A stretch of DNA of 64,000 nucleotides from Frateuria defendens (GCF_001182895.1 NZ_LFQR01000030.1:1-64000); one strand, 5' to 3'; counted from the first letter of the stretch, positions 20,468-29,072 are shown. Translations and numbers: made by a program. Notes: generated by a model from the sequence alone, not told the origin.

Positions 20468-21514
20468 CTATGGCGCAGGCGCGGCATGCTGGCGTCGCCA
20501 GCCGCCCGGTGTGATCCCGGCCCAGGCCGAGAACACGCGGGTGAAATGGCTCTGGTCGGCGAAGCCGCAGGCGTAGGCCACGTCCGCCAGGGGCATCGCG
20601 GTATCCGCCAGCAGTTCCTTGGCCCGCTCGACGCGGTACCAGCGCAGCCAGCGGTAGGGCGGCATGCCCGTGCACTGGCGGAAGCCGCGCACGAAGCGTC
20701 CGGTGGAGAGCCGGCATGCGGCGGCAATGGCCTCCAGGTCCAGGCTGTCGTCCAGGCTGGCGGCCATCAGCTCCTTGGCCCGCTGCACCTGCCAGGGCAC
20801 CAGTCCGGGTGCGGCGGCGCGGCGCGCGGGCGGCGCCGGCAGCGGCATGCCGAGGTAGCGATGGCCGATGTGCGCGAGCAGTGCACAGACGAGGTGGTGG
20901 ACGTAGAGCGGCTCGACCGCCTCCGTCGCGGCGAGGGTGGGGAGCAGGGACTGGCCCAGGCCCTTGAGCACCGGGTCGTCGCAGACCGGCTCCCGTTCTA
21001 GGCGGATGCCTTGCGGCGCCTGGGCGGCGCCCTTCGCCACGAAGGCGAACAGCGCCGGCGCGGGGATCACGAAGTGGAGCAGGTCGAAGGGTCCCGCCAG
21101 CGCGAACCGCATCGGCGAGCCCAGCCCGTAGAGCAGCGAGTGGCCGGGGCGGATGGCCGGCAGCTCGACCGGGTGCGCGCCCACGCGCACCTCGCAGGGC
21201 GACATCGCGGCGAGCGCCAGGCTCATCATCAGCGGCACGTGGGAGGGCATCGCCACGTCCACCCGCGTCCCTCGCTCCTCCGAGCGCAGCCGCGCGATGT
21301 GGATGGAGGAGCCGCCGCCGACGGGGACCACCAGGGTGGGGCAGGCATCCAGGCCGAACCATTCGGTGGCATGGGTGCGCGGCTGCGGAGGGCCGTCCCC
21401 CCGCATCGCGCCGCGGGGCCGGGCCGGCGGCGCGGCGGAGGCCGGCTGCGGTGCCGCGTGGTGCAGGCTTGCGGGCGAGTCCAGAGCGACTCCGAGCGGA
21501 TAATCGTCGTCCAC
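20468..21514 (-). CDS. AraC-family transcriptional regulator
   Basis: A regulator of about 348 residues. The C-terminal 100 residues hold two helix-turn-helix motifs of the AraC/XylS type (LDLEAIAAACRLSTGRFVRGF and MPLADVAYACGFADQSHFTRVF), ending in the usual GITPGGWRR. The N-terminal half is a ligand-sensing domain (HATEWFGLD...GHSLLYGLGSPMRFAL). The start is uncertain: GTG at 21514 gives the most family-like length, ATG at 21406 would remove 36 residues. Its own upstream region carries element B (21631-21648), so autoregulation through that motif is conceivable. Confidence 0.85.
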   Translation of the reverse strand: MDDDYPLGVALDSPASLHHAAPQPASAAPPARPRGAMRGDGPPQPRTHATEWFGLDACPTLVVPVGGGSSIHIARLRSEERGTRVDVAMPSHVPLMMSLALAAMSPCEVRVGAHPVELPAIRPGHSLLYGLGSPMRFALAGPFDLLHFVIPAPALFAFVAKGAAQAPQGIRLEREPVCDDPVLKGLGQSLLPTLAATEAVEPLYVHHLVCALLAHIGHRYLGMPLPAPPARRAAAPGLVPWQVQRAKELMAASLDDSLDLEAIAAACRLSTGRFVRGFRQCTGMPPYRWLRWYRVERAKELLADTAMPLADVAYACGFADQSHFTRVFSAWAGITPGGWRRQHAAPAP

Positions 21515-21630
21515 GTGCGTTCCATCTGTCGCCGGAGGCCATCGCGAAGGACGCAGGGTCCATGGCCAGCATGCCGGACATGGTGGCGGGCGCCCGGCGC
21601 CGGCGGAATTCCCTGTTAGCGCGCCGTGCG

Positions 21631-21648
21631 ACACCCCCATTCGGGTAA
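21631..21648 (-). promoter_or_regulatory. recurrent CCCCC-N-TTCG element, site B
   Basis: Plus-strand sequence ACACCCCCATTCGGGTAA; minus-strand TTACCCGAATGGGGGTGT. It lies 117 bp upstream of the AraC start, downstream of the DoxX-like gene, so the AraC gene is its only likely target. Confidence 0.5.
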
Positions 21649-21668
21649 GCGGCCGCGCGCGGACAGCT

Positions 21669-22037
21669 TCAGGGTCTCGTGCGGATGCGCAGCACCTTGC
21701 GCCCGAACAGCCTGGCATCGAGGGCGTAGGCGCCCGGGCCCAGCAGCCACAGCGAGGCGGCCGCGCCCAGCAGCACGGCGGCATGCAGCCGTCCGTCGAT
21801 GCCGGCGGGAAGCAGCGCGAGCCGCAGCACGAGCGCGCCGGCCAGCAGGCAGCCGAGCCGGGTCAGCACGCCCAGCATGCAGCAGGCCATGGCGAGCGAT
21901 GCGGCCAGCCAGGCGAGCGGGCTGGCCGGCGGCCGTTCCAGCAGGCCGGCAAGCACGCCCGCCGCCACCGCGGCTCGCAGCAAGAGCAGGCCGCAGCCGG
22001 CGACACCGGCGGGATAGGTTGGCAGTATGTTGCGCAC
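21669..22037 (-). CDS. DoxX-like small membrane protein
   Basis: A 122-residue protein with four hydrophobic helices and the C-terminal signature LLGPGAYALDARLFGRKVLRI, which resembles DoxX-family membrane proteins. Start at the GTG 22037 (VRNILPTYPAG), since the frame upstream has no membrane features. DoxX proteins are linked to thiosulfate oxidation or oxidative stress in some organisms; here no partner is seen. It is followed on the same strand by the AraC gene. Element C lies 60 bp upstream. Confidence 0.65.
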   Translation of the reverse strand: MRNILPTYPAGVAGCGLLLLRAAVAAGVLAGLLERPPASPLAWLAASLAMACCMLGVLTRLGCLLAGALVLRLALLPAGIDGRLHAAVLLGAAASLWLLGPGAYALDARLFGRKVLRIRTRP

Positions 22038-22096
22038 CGCTACACGGTACGCGTTGCCGCCGGCGGCGTGATTCCCCTGGACAGAGGCGTTATGCG

Positions 22097-22114
22097 TCAC
22101 CCTTTTGGGGTATA
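22097..22114 (+). promoter_or_regulatory. recurrent element, site C
   Basis: TCACCCTTTTGGGGTATA. A near-dyad ACCC-TTTT-GGGGT lies between the divergent DoxX-like gene and the truncated sensor gene. It resembles sites at 33997 and 26054. Confidence 0.4.
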
Positions 22115-22176
22115 TCCAGGGTTGGTGGCGGCCGGTAGCAAGGGGCATGGTTTTTCGAAGTGGAAACAAGCCGGGC

Positions 22177-22655
22177 ATGAGCTTCATCCGCACCATCGCG
22201 ACGGCGCTGTTTTGGAGCGCCACACTCGGCGTGTCCGTGGCGCATGCCTGGGCGGAAACGGATACCGCGCAAGCCTTGAGCATCGGCCAGTACTACCACA
22301 CGGCCTGGACGGTGAAGGAAGGCGCGCCGGGGCAGGTCAACGCGCTGGCGCAGACCAAGGACCACTACCTCTGGCTCGGCACCGAGACCGGCCTCTACCG
22401 CTTCGATGGCGCCGCCTTCGAGCAGGTGGAGCCGCAGGGCGAGCTGCCGCTGCCGCCTATCCAGTCCCTGCACGCCTCGCCCGACGGCGACCTGTGGATC
22501 GGCTTCGTGCGCGGCGGCATCGCGCGGCTGTCGCACGGCGTGCTCAAGCGCGTGCCGGTGGCCGTGGCCGAGGCGCAGCGCGGCACGGTCTTCAGCATCG
22601 CCACGGCCGCGGACGGCACGGTGTACTTCGCCGCAGGCACCGGGAAGCTGCTGCT
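22177..22655 (+). pseudogene. truncated two-component sensor (signal peptide plus propeller start)
   Basis: The frame begins with a signal peptide (MSFIRTIATALFWSATLGVS) and continues into the first blades of a two-component-regulator propeller (Reg_prop repeats: HYLWLGTETGLYRFDG, DLWIGFVRGGIARLSHG). Full-length relatives are sensor kinases of about 1000 residues with a YYY domain, a transmembrane helix and kinase domains. Here homology ends after about 160 residues at the junction with an IS1595-type transposase relic. An alternative start at 22147 is possible. It was probably a periplasmic nutrient sensor and is now non-functional. Confidence 0.75.
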
Positions 22656-22729
22656 CTTCGCTGCCGTAGCGGTCAAGAACTCATCAGGCTCATGCCGGGC
22701 TGAAATTGGACCTGGTTCTTCGCTGCCAT
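22651..22729 (-). pseudogene. 5' relic of an IS1595-family transposase
   Basis: From the ATG at 22729 the minus strand reads MAAKNQVQFQPGMSLM, the characteristic start of IS1595 transposases. Restoring one missing base at each of two places continues it as EFLDRYGSEEQ. Homology then stops at about 22651, where the sensor gene begins. So only some 27 codons of the transposase, with two single-base losses, survive. It marks the deletion that removed the rest of the sensor gene and most of the element. Confidence 0.7.
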
Positions 22730-22829
22730 GACACTTCCTCCGTCTCATCAGGAGGTTGCAGCCTCTACCCGCGCCGTATCATCGGATGCGACTCGTGGGG
22801 AATCAGGACGCGGCTTGATCAGGACATCC

Positions 22830-22861
22830 AAAAAAGCCCATCCAGAGGATGGGCTTTTTTT
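22830..22861 (-). terminator. bidirectional intrinsic terminator ending the efflux operon
   Basis: GCCCATCC (22836-22843), loop AGA, GGATGGGC (22847-22854), flanked by six A on the left and seven T on the right. It works in either direction. On the minus strand it starts 6 bases after the stop of the 27-residue ORF. Confidence 0.9.
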
Positions 22862-22866
22862 ATCAA

Positions 22867-22950
22867 TCAGTTTTGACAGGTTGGGCAGGCATCTGCCGGC
22901 TTCGCATAAAAGCTGGTGCCAAAAAAGATTTCAAGCAACTGCTGCAACAT
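22867..22950 (-). CDS. 27-residue Cys-containing peptide ORF
   Basis: An ORF with an ideal ribosome-binding site (AAGGAG, 7 bases before ATG) that encodes MLQQLLEIFFGTSFYAKPAD and then ACPTCQN. The C-terminal CPTC pair and the FFGTSFYAKP centre are distinctive. It overlaps the end of the preceding 41-residue ORF by 20 bases and is followed at once by a strong terminator. No homologue is known to me. It could be a signalling or antimicrobial peptide, a small membrane-associated regulator of the pump, or an untranslated accident; the RBS and terminator favour expression. Confidence 0.5.
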   Translation of the reverse strand: MLQQLLEIFFGTSFYAKPADACPTCQN

Positions 22951-23056
22951 TGAATATCTCCTTGAAAGTTAAAGCAAAAAGCAGAACAAATAACGACAGC
23001 GCCAACCCTGCCGGGCATGAGGCGCTCCCTAGACTTCTCATCGAAGTCGAAGGCAT
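22931..23056 (-). CDS. 41-residue hydrophobic peptide ORF
   Basis: It starts MPSTSMRSLGSASCPAGLAL and has one strongly hydrophobic helix (LALSLFVLLFALTF), then KEIFNVAAVA. GGAGGTGG lies 7 bases before the ATG. It follows the MFS efflux gene by 143 bases on the same strand and overlaps the 27-residue ORF. AT content is higher than in flanking genes. It may be a single-span small membrane protein; small single-span subunits of transporters are known elsewhere, but no family match is claimed. Confidence 0.45.
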   Translation of the reverse strand: MPSTSMRSLGSASCPAGLALSLFVLLFALTFKEIFNVAAVA

Positions 23057-23199
23057 TAACCGCCACCTCCACACTTCTGAGTAAACATACACAATGCGGT
23101 ATGGAAAAAAAAGTTTGCCGGTCTCTCTCAATTGCCCCATGCGTATTTTCTTATCGGATGGTCCTCGGAGCGATCCGCATGGGAGGTGGATGTAGTGCG

Positions 23200-24777
23200 C
23201 TAACCGCTCGGCGCCGGGCGCAGCATGGCGATGATGACGAGGGCGACGGCCGCGGCGCCGGCGGTGAGCAGGAAGCCGTCGGCATAGGCCAGCGTCTGCG
23301 CCTGGCGCTCGACCGCGCCGTCGAGGAGGGCGAGGCTGCGCGCGCCGTTGGCGGGGCCGACCAGGCCGTGGCCTTCCAGCAGCTCGCGGGTGTAGCCGGC
23401 CAGCCGCGCGGCGGTGGTGCCGTCGCCGCTGGCGACGTGCTGGCCGATCAAGTTGGAGTGCAACTGGCTGGCCTTGCGCGTGTAGGTCTGCAGGATGGCC
23501 GAGGCGACCTCGCCGCCGAACAGGCGCACGGTCTGCACGATGGCGCCGAAGGTCAGCACCTGCATCGGCCGCAGGTGCTGCACCAGGAAGTACACCAGCG
23601 AGGTCAGCAGCATGGTCTGGCCCACCGCCTGCACCAGCAGCGGCGCGATGAAGTCGGGCTCGGTCCAGGTCGCATCCACCCGTGCCGCCGCCAGGTTGGC
23701 GAAGAGGATCAGCACCATGCCCGCGCCGAGCAGGTAGCGCGCGTCCCAGCGCTTGAGCAGCAGGCCCACGCAGGGGCCGATGATCACCTGCGGCAGGGCG
23801 ATCCACAGCAGCACCGAGCCGATCTGCTGCGGCCGGAAGCCGGTCACCGCGATCAGGAACTGCGGCACCAGGAAGTTGCTGCCCAGCACCAGCAGGCGCG
23901 CGATCACCAGGATGCCCAGCAGCTCCATCACGTTGCGCTGGAGCAGGAAGCCGAACTCGATGTCCGGTCGCTGGCAGGTGTACTCGTGCACCGCGAAGGC
24001 CAGCAGCAGCCCGCCGCCGGCGACGAAGAGCCCCACGATCAGGCCGGAGTTGAGCCAGTCCAGGCGGTTGCCCTGGTCCAGCGCCGCGTAGATCAGGGTG
24101 AAGCCCAGGCCCGCAAAGGCCATGCCCCAGTAGTCGCCGTGCCCGTGCTCGGCGTACTTGATCGGCTCCTTCGGCACACCGAACACGACGCAGGCCAGGA
24201 TGGCGATCGCGAGCAGGGCGTTCTGCCAGAAGATCCAGGCCCAGCCGGCGTGGTCGATGTACCAGCCTTCCAGCGTGGCGGCGATGTTGAGCGACAGCTC
24301 CAAGTTCATCGCATAGGCGGCGATGCCGAAGGCCCACAGCGGCTTGGGCAGGCTGCGCAGCACGAAGCCGATGGTCAGCGGGATGAAGGTGCCCGAGCCG
24401 AGCCCCGCCGCGCATTGCAGCGCGAGAAACACCGGCAGGTTGGGCGACCACGGCAGCAGCAGTTCGGACAGCCCGAACACCACGGTGCCGGCCAGCAGCA
24501 CGCGGCGCGCGCCCAGCACGAAGCCCGCCCACGCGGCCAGTGGTCCCACCAGCATCTGCGCGCAGCTGAAGGCGGTGGTGATCCAGGCCCGCTCGTCCAC
24601 GCTGGCGCCCAGCACGCCGCCGATGTCGGCCAGCCCGAAGCCGGTCAGCCGGTTGGTGAGGGTGGAGGCCAGCGCCGCCAGCATCACCGCCAGCAGGCCG
24701 ACCCAGGGGCGCGGCGAGCTGACCTGCCATGCCTCCGGGATGTGCAGGCGCCGCGCGAGGGGCCCGAGCGCGGGCAT
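23200..24777 (-). CDS. MFS multidrug transporter, DHA2 (EmrB-like) family
   Basis: A 525-residue inner-membrane drug/proton antiporter with 14 predicted membrane segments, the size of EmrB/FarB proteins. It opens with a cytoplasmic stretch and WVGLLAVMLAALASTLTNRL; loop motifs such as DERAWITTAFSCAQMLVGPLA fit the DHA2 group. It begins 4 bases after the stop of the EmrA-like adaptor, so the two form one operon. No outer-membrane channel gene is adjacent, so the pump must use a TolC-like channel encoded elsewhere. Two tiny ORFs and a terminator follow. Confidence 0.92.
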   Translation of the reverse strand: MPALGPLARRLHIPEAWQVSSPRPWVGLLAVMLAALASTLTNRLTGFGLADIGGVLGASVDERAWITTAFSCAQMLVGPLAAWAGFVLGARRVLLAGTVVFGLSELLLPWSPNLPVFLALQCAAGLGSGTFIPLTIGFVLRSLPKPLWAFGIAAYAMNLELSLNIAATLEGWYIDHAGWAWIFWQNALLAIAILACVVFGVPKEPIKYAEHGHGDYWGMAFAGLGFTLIYAALDQGNRLDWLNSGLIVGLFVAGGGLLLAFAVHEYTCQRPDIEFGFLLQRNVMELLGILVIARLLVLGSNFLVPQFLIAVTGFRPQQIGSVLLWIALPQVIIGPCVGLLLKRWDARYLLGAGMVLILFANLAAARVDATWTEPDFIAPLLVQAVGQTMLLTSLVYFLVQHLRPMQVLTFGAIVQTVRLFGGEVASAILQTYTRKASQLHSNLIGQHVASGDGTTAARLAGYTRELLEGHGLVGPANGARSLALLDGAVERQAQTLAYADGFLLTAGAAAVALVIIAMLRPAPSG

Positions 24778-24781
24778 GGCT

Positions 24782-25900
24782 TCAGCGACCCGCGCGGGTG
24801 TCGATGGTGGCGACCACCGACATGCCCGGGCGCAGCAGCGCCTGTTGCGCGGGGGAGGCCGGGTCGAGCAGGATCTTCACGCCGAAGCGCTGCACCACCT
24901 TGGTGAAGTTGCCGGTGGCGTTGTCCGGCGGCAGCAGGGCGAAGCGCGAGCCGGAGGCGGGCGACCAGCTCTCGACGTGCCCGTGCAGCACCAGGTCGGG
25001 GAAGGCGTCCACGTGCACCTCCGCGGGCTGCCCGGCGCGCACCCGGGTCATCTGGGTCTCCTTGTAGTTGGCCACCACCCACGCCCGCGGCAGCGCGACC
25101 AGGGACAGGAGCTGGGTGCCGGCCGCCACGTACTGGCCCGCGCGTACCTGGCGCAGGCCGACCATGCCGTTCTCGGGCGCCACGATGCGGGTGTAGCCGA
25201 GGTTGATGCGGGCCAGCGCCAGCGCCGCCTGCTGCTGCTCGACCGCGGCGGCGGCGGCGCCCTGTTGCGCGCGCAGCGTGTCCAGCTGGCGCTGCGTGGC
25301 CAGCAGCCCGGCCGCCTGCTGGCTGCGCAGGGCGCCGGCCTGGCGGCTGCCGCTCTCGGCCTGGTCCACCGCCTGGCGCGAGGCGTAGTAGCCGCCCTGG
25401 AACAGGTCGCGCTGGCGCTGCGCCTCGCGCTGGCTCAGGTCGGCGCTGGCCGTGGCGGCGCTGACCCCGGCGCGCGAGGCGGCGATGTTCGCCTGCTGCT
25501 GGTCCACCTGCCGCGCCAGCACCTCCAGCGTGGCGCGGTTCTGGTCCAGCGCGGCCTGCGCCTGCGCCGCCTGGGCGCCGTAGTCGCCGTCTTCCAGCTC
25601 CACCAGCAGCTGGCCGCGATGCACGCGCTGGAAGTCGTCGACCAGCACGCGGCGCACGTAGCCGGGCACGTGCGCCGACAGCGGCGTGACGTCGCTCTCC
25701 AGGTAGGCATCGTCCGTGCTCTGGTGCGCGGCCAGCCCGACCCAGGCGTTCCAGCGGTTGGCGAACAGCCACAGCAGCGCCAGGGCCAGGACCAGCACCG
25801 CGACGCGGACGGCGATCCACAAGCGTTGCCGCTTGCCGGGTTCGGCCTGCGGCGCAGGCGCTTGGGGGGCGTTGGGCGGAGTCGGGGTATCGGCAGGCAT
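24782..25900 (-). CDS. HlyD/EmrA-type membrane-fusion protein
   Basis: A 372-residue periplasmic adaptor. A Pro/Ala-rich N-terminal cytoplasmic tail, one membrane anchor (LWIAVRVAVLVLALALLWLF), then the biotinyl-lipoyl half-motif STDDAYLESDVTPLSAHVPG are typical of EmrA. A long Gln/Ala-rich coiled-coil hairpin covers about 115-235, and the beta-barrel part has RIVAPENGMVGLRQV. It links the DHA2 transporter to an outer-membrane channel. Element F lies 154 bp upstream and is the only regulatory-looking sequence in its 398-bp upstream region. Confidence 0.92.
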   Translation of the reverse strand: MPADTPTPPNAPQAPAPQAEPGKRQRLWIAVRVAVLVLALALLWLFANRWNAWVGLAAHQSTDDAYLESDVTPLSAHVPGYVRRVLVDDFQRVHRGQLLVELEDGDYGAQAAQAQAALDQNRATLEVLARQVDQQQANIAASRAGVSAATASADLSQREAQRQRDLFQGGYYASRQAVDQAESGSRQAGALRSQQAAGLLATQRQLDTLRAQQGAAAAAVEQQQAALALARINLGYTRIVAPENGMVGLRQVRAGQYVAAGTQLLSLVALPRAWVVANYKETQMTRVRAGQPAEVHVDAFPDLVLHGHVESWSPASGSRFALLPPDNATGNFTKVVQRFGVKILLDPASPAQQALLRPGMSVVATIDTRAGR

Positions 25901-26298
25901 GCAGTGAGGTGATTGAGGATGGAATGGGCGACAGGGTGGCCGGCAACGCTACGGCCTATGCAAGGGCGTCGCCGATCCGCCGGCCGGATGGCGCGGACCT
26001 TGCCCGAAACGGTCGCTGCACCGGCCATCTTGGCGCGACCGGGGCCGGCGCGTCATTACCCAAACGGGTTACCGGTGCGGCGGGCGCTCGTGCCGGGGTA
26101 CGGCATGCGGGCCTGCGAAGTGAGGCGTCGGACGGGCGATACTTGCGCGACCCTCGGCTCGTTCGCGTCCGCGCAGGAAGCCGAGGCGCCGGGGCAATCA
26201 CGCAGGCGGCTTCGCCGTGCCTTGGGCGCGGCGATGACGCCCCTCGCCAGAGCCACCTGTTCAAGCATGCCGCCGGCCCGTTCTGCGGGCGGCCCCGA
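25901..26298. other. upstream region of the efflux operon
   Basis: No credible gene is seen in these 398 bases. The region should contain the emrA-like promoter on the minus strand; element F (26054-26071) is the only clear dyad. The plus-strand reading frames here are GC-rich background frames. Confidence 0.5.
26054..26071 (-). promoter_or_regulatory. recurrent element, site F
   Basis: Minus-strand TAACCCGTTTGGGTAATG, a near-palindrome TAACCC-GTTT-GGGTAA with one mismatch. It lies 154 bp before the EmrA-like start and shares ACCCGTTTGGG with the site at 33997. Confidence 0.45.
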
Positions 26299-28584
26299 TC
26301 ACGCGAACAATGGCGAATCCTGCCGCGCGAGGGGCAGGTGGAGTGGCCTGTGCCCGGTGATGCGCTTGATCGCGTTGACCAGGGCGGCGGCGGTCGGCCC
26401 CTGGGCGATCTCCGCGGCGCCCAGGAAGGCATGCCCGGGGCGGTCGATCATCTGCACGTCGATGGCGACGGGCGCCTGGGGGAAACGCAGGATCGGATAG
26501 CTGGACCAGTCCACGCTGCGCACGCCGCCTTCGCCGATCAGCACCTGCTCATAGAGCGTCCAACTGGAGGACTGCACGATGCCGCCCTCGATCTGGTTCC
26601 TGAGGCCGTCGGGGTTGACGATCTGGCCGCAGTCCACGGCCGCCACCGCGCGCACGATCTGGACCGAGCGCGCCTGCTTGTCGAGCTTCACCTCCAGGGC
26701 GATGGCGCAGTAACCCATCAGGTTCTTGTACTGGGAAAAGGCGAACCCCACGCCGTGCCCGTCGGGCAGGGCCTGGCCGCCGTTCCAGCCGAAACGGTCG
26801 GCCGCGCGCTGGATCACTTCACGCGCGCGGGCGTCGTCCAGGTGGCGCAGCCGGTACGCCACCGGGTCCTGGCCGAACCGCTCGGCCAGCTCGTCCATGG
26901 CGCTCTCGATCGTCACCACGTTGATATGCCCGCCGAGCGAGCGCATCGCCGAGGTGCGGAACGGCATCTCGGTGACGAAGTGCATGTCCACCCGCACCGA
27001 AGGAATGCGATAGAGCGGGACCGCGTTGCGGTCGGCATCGCCCTCCGGCTGCGGAATGGGCGCGGAGGGCGCCGAGGCCACCGGCCTGGCCAGCAGGCGG
27101 GCGGGGATCAGCCGCCCGGCGTTGACGATGCGCTCGTTATGAGGCGTGCTCCATAGCGCATGCCGCCATGCCTGCAACTGCCCGGCCTCGTCCGCGAACG
27201 CTTCGAGCTCGGTGAGCATGGCGGGGCCGAGCGGCTCCCAGGCGGCCTCCTGGTCGCGCATCCATTGCACTCTTACCGGGCGGCCGGGCGTGCGGAAGGC
27301 CAGCAGGGCCGCGTCCGCCGCCGCGTCGTCTGCGCCGTTGTGGCCGTAGCAGCCCGCGCCCTCGACGTGGATGCAGCGCAGCTTGTCCTTGGGCAGGCCG
27401 AGCCACTCGGCCAGTCCGGCGCGTAGCGGGAACACGCCCTGCGTATGCGTCCACACGGTGAGCATGCCGTCGCGGTATACGGCGACCGCGCAGGAGGGGC
27501 CGATGGAGCCGTGGATGACGTACTGCTTGCCGAACCCCACGCTCAGCGTGGCGGGCGAGGGCGCGGCGGGCGCTGCATCGGGCGCCGCGTGCTGGCTCTG
27601 CCGCACCGGCCCGTTGCCCTCGCGGGTGGTGACGTAGATGCGCTGCGGCAATGCCTTGAGCGCCGCATGGATGGTGTCGTTGCCGGGGTAGCGGCGGGTG
27701 CTCCGCCAGCGGGCCGCCTCGCGCAGCGCGCGCATGGCCTGGACGGCCTGCCATTCGCGCTCGGCGAGCACGGCGAGGTAGTTGCCGTCGCGCACCACCT
27801 TCACCACGCCCGGCATGGCCTCGACCGCGCGGGTGTCCACGCTCTCCAGTTGTGCGGAGGCATCGGGCGGGCGCACCACGCGGGCGTGGAGCATGCCTTC
27901 CAGGCGCATGTCCTGCACGTAGGCGGCGCCGCCGGTGACCTTGGCGGGAATGTCCACGCGGGGGATGGCGTGGCCGATGTAGCGGAAGGTCGACGGGTCG
28001 CTGTCGGGCGAGACCGGCTTGGCCCGCTGGTGCAGGTCCACGCCCTCGGCGGCCTGCTCGTAGGTGAGCTGGCGCCCGTCGGCCGCGACGATCACGCCGT
28101 CGTGGAGCGCGAGTTCCCGGGCCGGCACGCCCAGCTTGGCCGCGGCGGCGTCGAGCAGCATCTGGCGCACCTGCGCGGCGGCGTGGTAGATGGCCGTGCC
28201 GCCGTCGGCCATGGTGTGGCTGCCCGCCGTGTAGCCTTCGTCGGGTGTCAGCGCCGTGTCGGCGGTGACGAAGGTGAACCGTTCGAGCGGCATCGCCAGC
28301 TGGTCGGCGGCCACCTGCCACAGGGCCGTGCGCACGCCGGTGCCCAGCTCCACCTTGCCGCTGCAAACGGTGACGCCCCGCGCGTCGATCTTGATCCAGG
28401 CGTCGAGCACGGGCTCGATCTTCAGGTCGCCGGGGAGGTCGGGGGCCAGGATGGTGGCGCCCAGCGTGTTCTCCTGCCCCGCGAAGGCACGCCACGAGCC
28501 GAGCAGCGCGAAGCTGACCATTAGGCCGCTGCCGGCGAGGAAGGCGCGCCGGCCCTGGTCGATCGGTGCGTCGCTGCGTTTCAT
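26299..28584 (-). CDS. xanthine-dehydrogenase-family molybdopterin-binding subunit, Tat-exported
   Basis: A 761-residue large subunit of the isoquinoline 1-oxidoreductase/aldehyde dehydrogenase type. A Tat signal (DQGRRAFLAGSGLMVSFALL) is present, so the enzyme acts in the periplasm. Molybdenum-cofactor segments include GKVELGTGVRTAL, the second-domain CGQIVNPDGL and the C-terminal GAAEIAQGPTAAALVNAI, where the Glu in GAAE is the likely catalytic base. Start at 28584 overlaps the stop of the iron-sulfur subunit (ATGA). Together with the two upstream genes it forms a three-subunit dehydrogenase feeding electrons to c-type haems. The substrate, an N-heterocycle or an aldehyde, is not determinable. 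Confidence 0.92.
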   Translation of the reverse strand: MKRSDAPIDQGRRAFLAGSGLMVSFALLGSWRAFAGQENTLGATILAPDLPGDLKIEPVLDAWIKIDARGVTVCSGKVELGTGVRTALWQVAADQLAMPLERFTFVTADTALTPDEGYTAGSHTMADGGTAIYHAAAQVRQMLLDAAAAKLGVPARELALHDGVIVAADGRQLTYEQAAEGVDLHQRAKPVSPDSDPSTFRYIGHAIPRVDIPAKVTGGAAYVQDMRLEGMLHARVVRPPDASAQLESVDTRAVEAMPGVVKVVRDGNYLAVLAEREWQAVQAMRALREAARWRSTRRYPGNDTIHAALKALPQRIYVTTREGNGPVRQSQHAAPDAAPAAPSPATLSVGFGKQYVIHGSIGPSCAVAVYRDGMLTVWTHTQGVFPLRAGLAEWLGLPKDKLRCIHVEGAGCYGHNGADDAAADAALLAFRTPGRPVRVQWMRDQEAAWEPLGPAMLTELEAFADEAGQLQAWRHALWSTPHNERIVNAGRLIPARLLARPVASAPSAPIPQPEGDADRNAVPLYRIPSVRVDMHFVTEMPFRTSAMRSLGGHINVVTIESAMDELAERFGQDPVAYRLRHLDDARAREVIQRAADRFGWNGGQALPDGHGVGFAFSQYKNLMGYCAIALEVKLDKQARSVQIVRAVAAVDCGQIVNPDGLRNQIEGGIVQSSSWTLYEQVLIGEGGVRSVDWSSYPILRFPQAPVAIDVQMIDRPGHAFLGAAEIAQGPTAAALVNAIKRITGHRPLHLPLARQDSPLFA

Positions 28585-29072
28585 GCGGAGACCTTCTGCG
28601 GGCCGGCGCCCGGCAGCCGTCCTTGCGCCGCCACCTCGCGGATGGCGGCCAGGATGCGCATGTGCGTGCCGCAGCGGCACAGGTTCGGGCTCATGTGCTC
28701 GCGGATCTGCTGCTCGCTCGGGTGCGCGACGGTCTCCAGCAGGGCCTGCGCGCGCATGATCATGCCGGCGATGCAGTAGCCGCACTGCACGGCCTGGTGA
28801 TCGATGAACGCTTTTTGCAGGGGGCCGGGCCGCTCGACCGTTCCCAGGCTCTCGACCGTGCGCACCGGGCGGGCGCCGACCGAGGACACCGGGAACAGGC
28901 ACGAGAACACCGGCCGCCCGTCGACCAGGACGGTGCAGGCGCCGCACTGGCCCATGCCGCAGCCGAACTTCGCGCCGTTGAGCTTGAGGTCGTCGCGGAG
29001 CACGTAGAGCAGCGGCGTTTCGGGCGCGACGTCCAGGCGGTGCGCCTCGCCGTTGACGTGGAGTTCGATCAT
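28581..29072 (-). CDS. (2Fe-2S)-binding subunit of the molybdenum oxidoreductase
   Basis: A 163-residue protein with two [2Fe-2S] centres. A plant-type ferredoxin cluster uses C38, C43, C46 and C58 (GCGMGQCGACTVLVDG), and an alpha-helical cluster uses C97, C100, C132 and C134 (QCGYC, NLCRCG). This is the small subunit of IorA/CoxS type and passes electrons from the molybdenum site to the cytochrome. It has no signal peptide of its own, so it is presumably exported by the Tat signal of the large subunit. Both ends overlap neighbouring genes by 4 bases. Confidence 0.95.
   Translation of the reverse strand: MIELHVNGEAHRLDVAPETPLLYVLRDDLKLNGAKFGCGMGQCGACTVLVDGRPVFSCLFPVSSVGARPVRTVESLGTVERPGPLQKAFIDHQAVQCGYCIAGMIMRAQALLETVAHPSEQQIREHMSPNLCRCGTHMRILAAIREVAAQGRLPGAGPQKVSA

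Noticed and set aside
20224-21784. Longer minus-strand frame of the AraC gene from 21784
   Set aside because: The first 90 residues are Cys/Pro/Trp background and overlap the DoxX-like gene.
25913-27156. Open frames of 195 and 415 codons on the plus strand
   Set aside because: Neither has protein-like text, and they overlap the oxidoreductase gene or the efflux promoter region.
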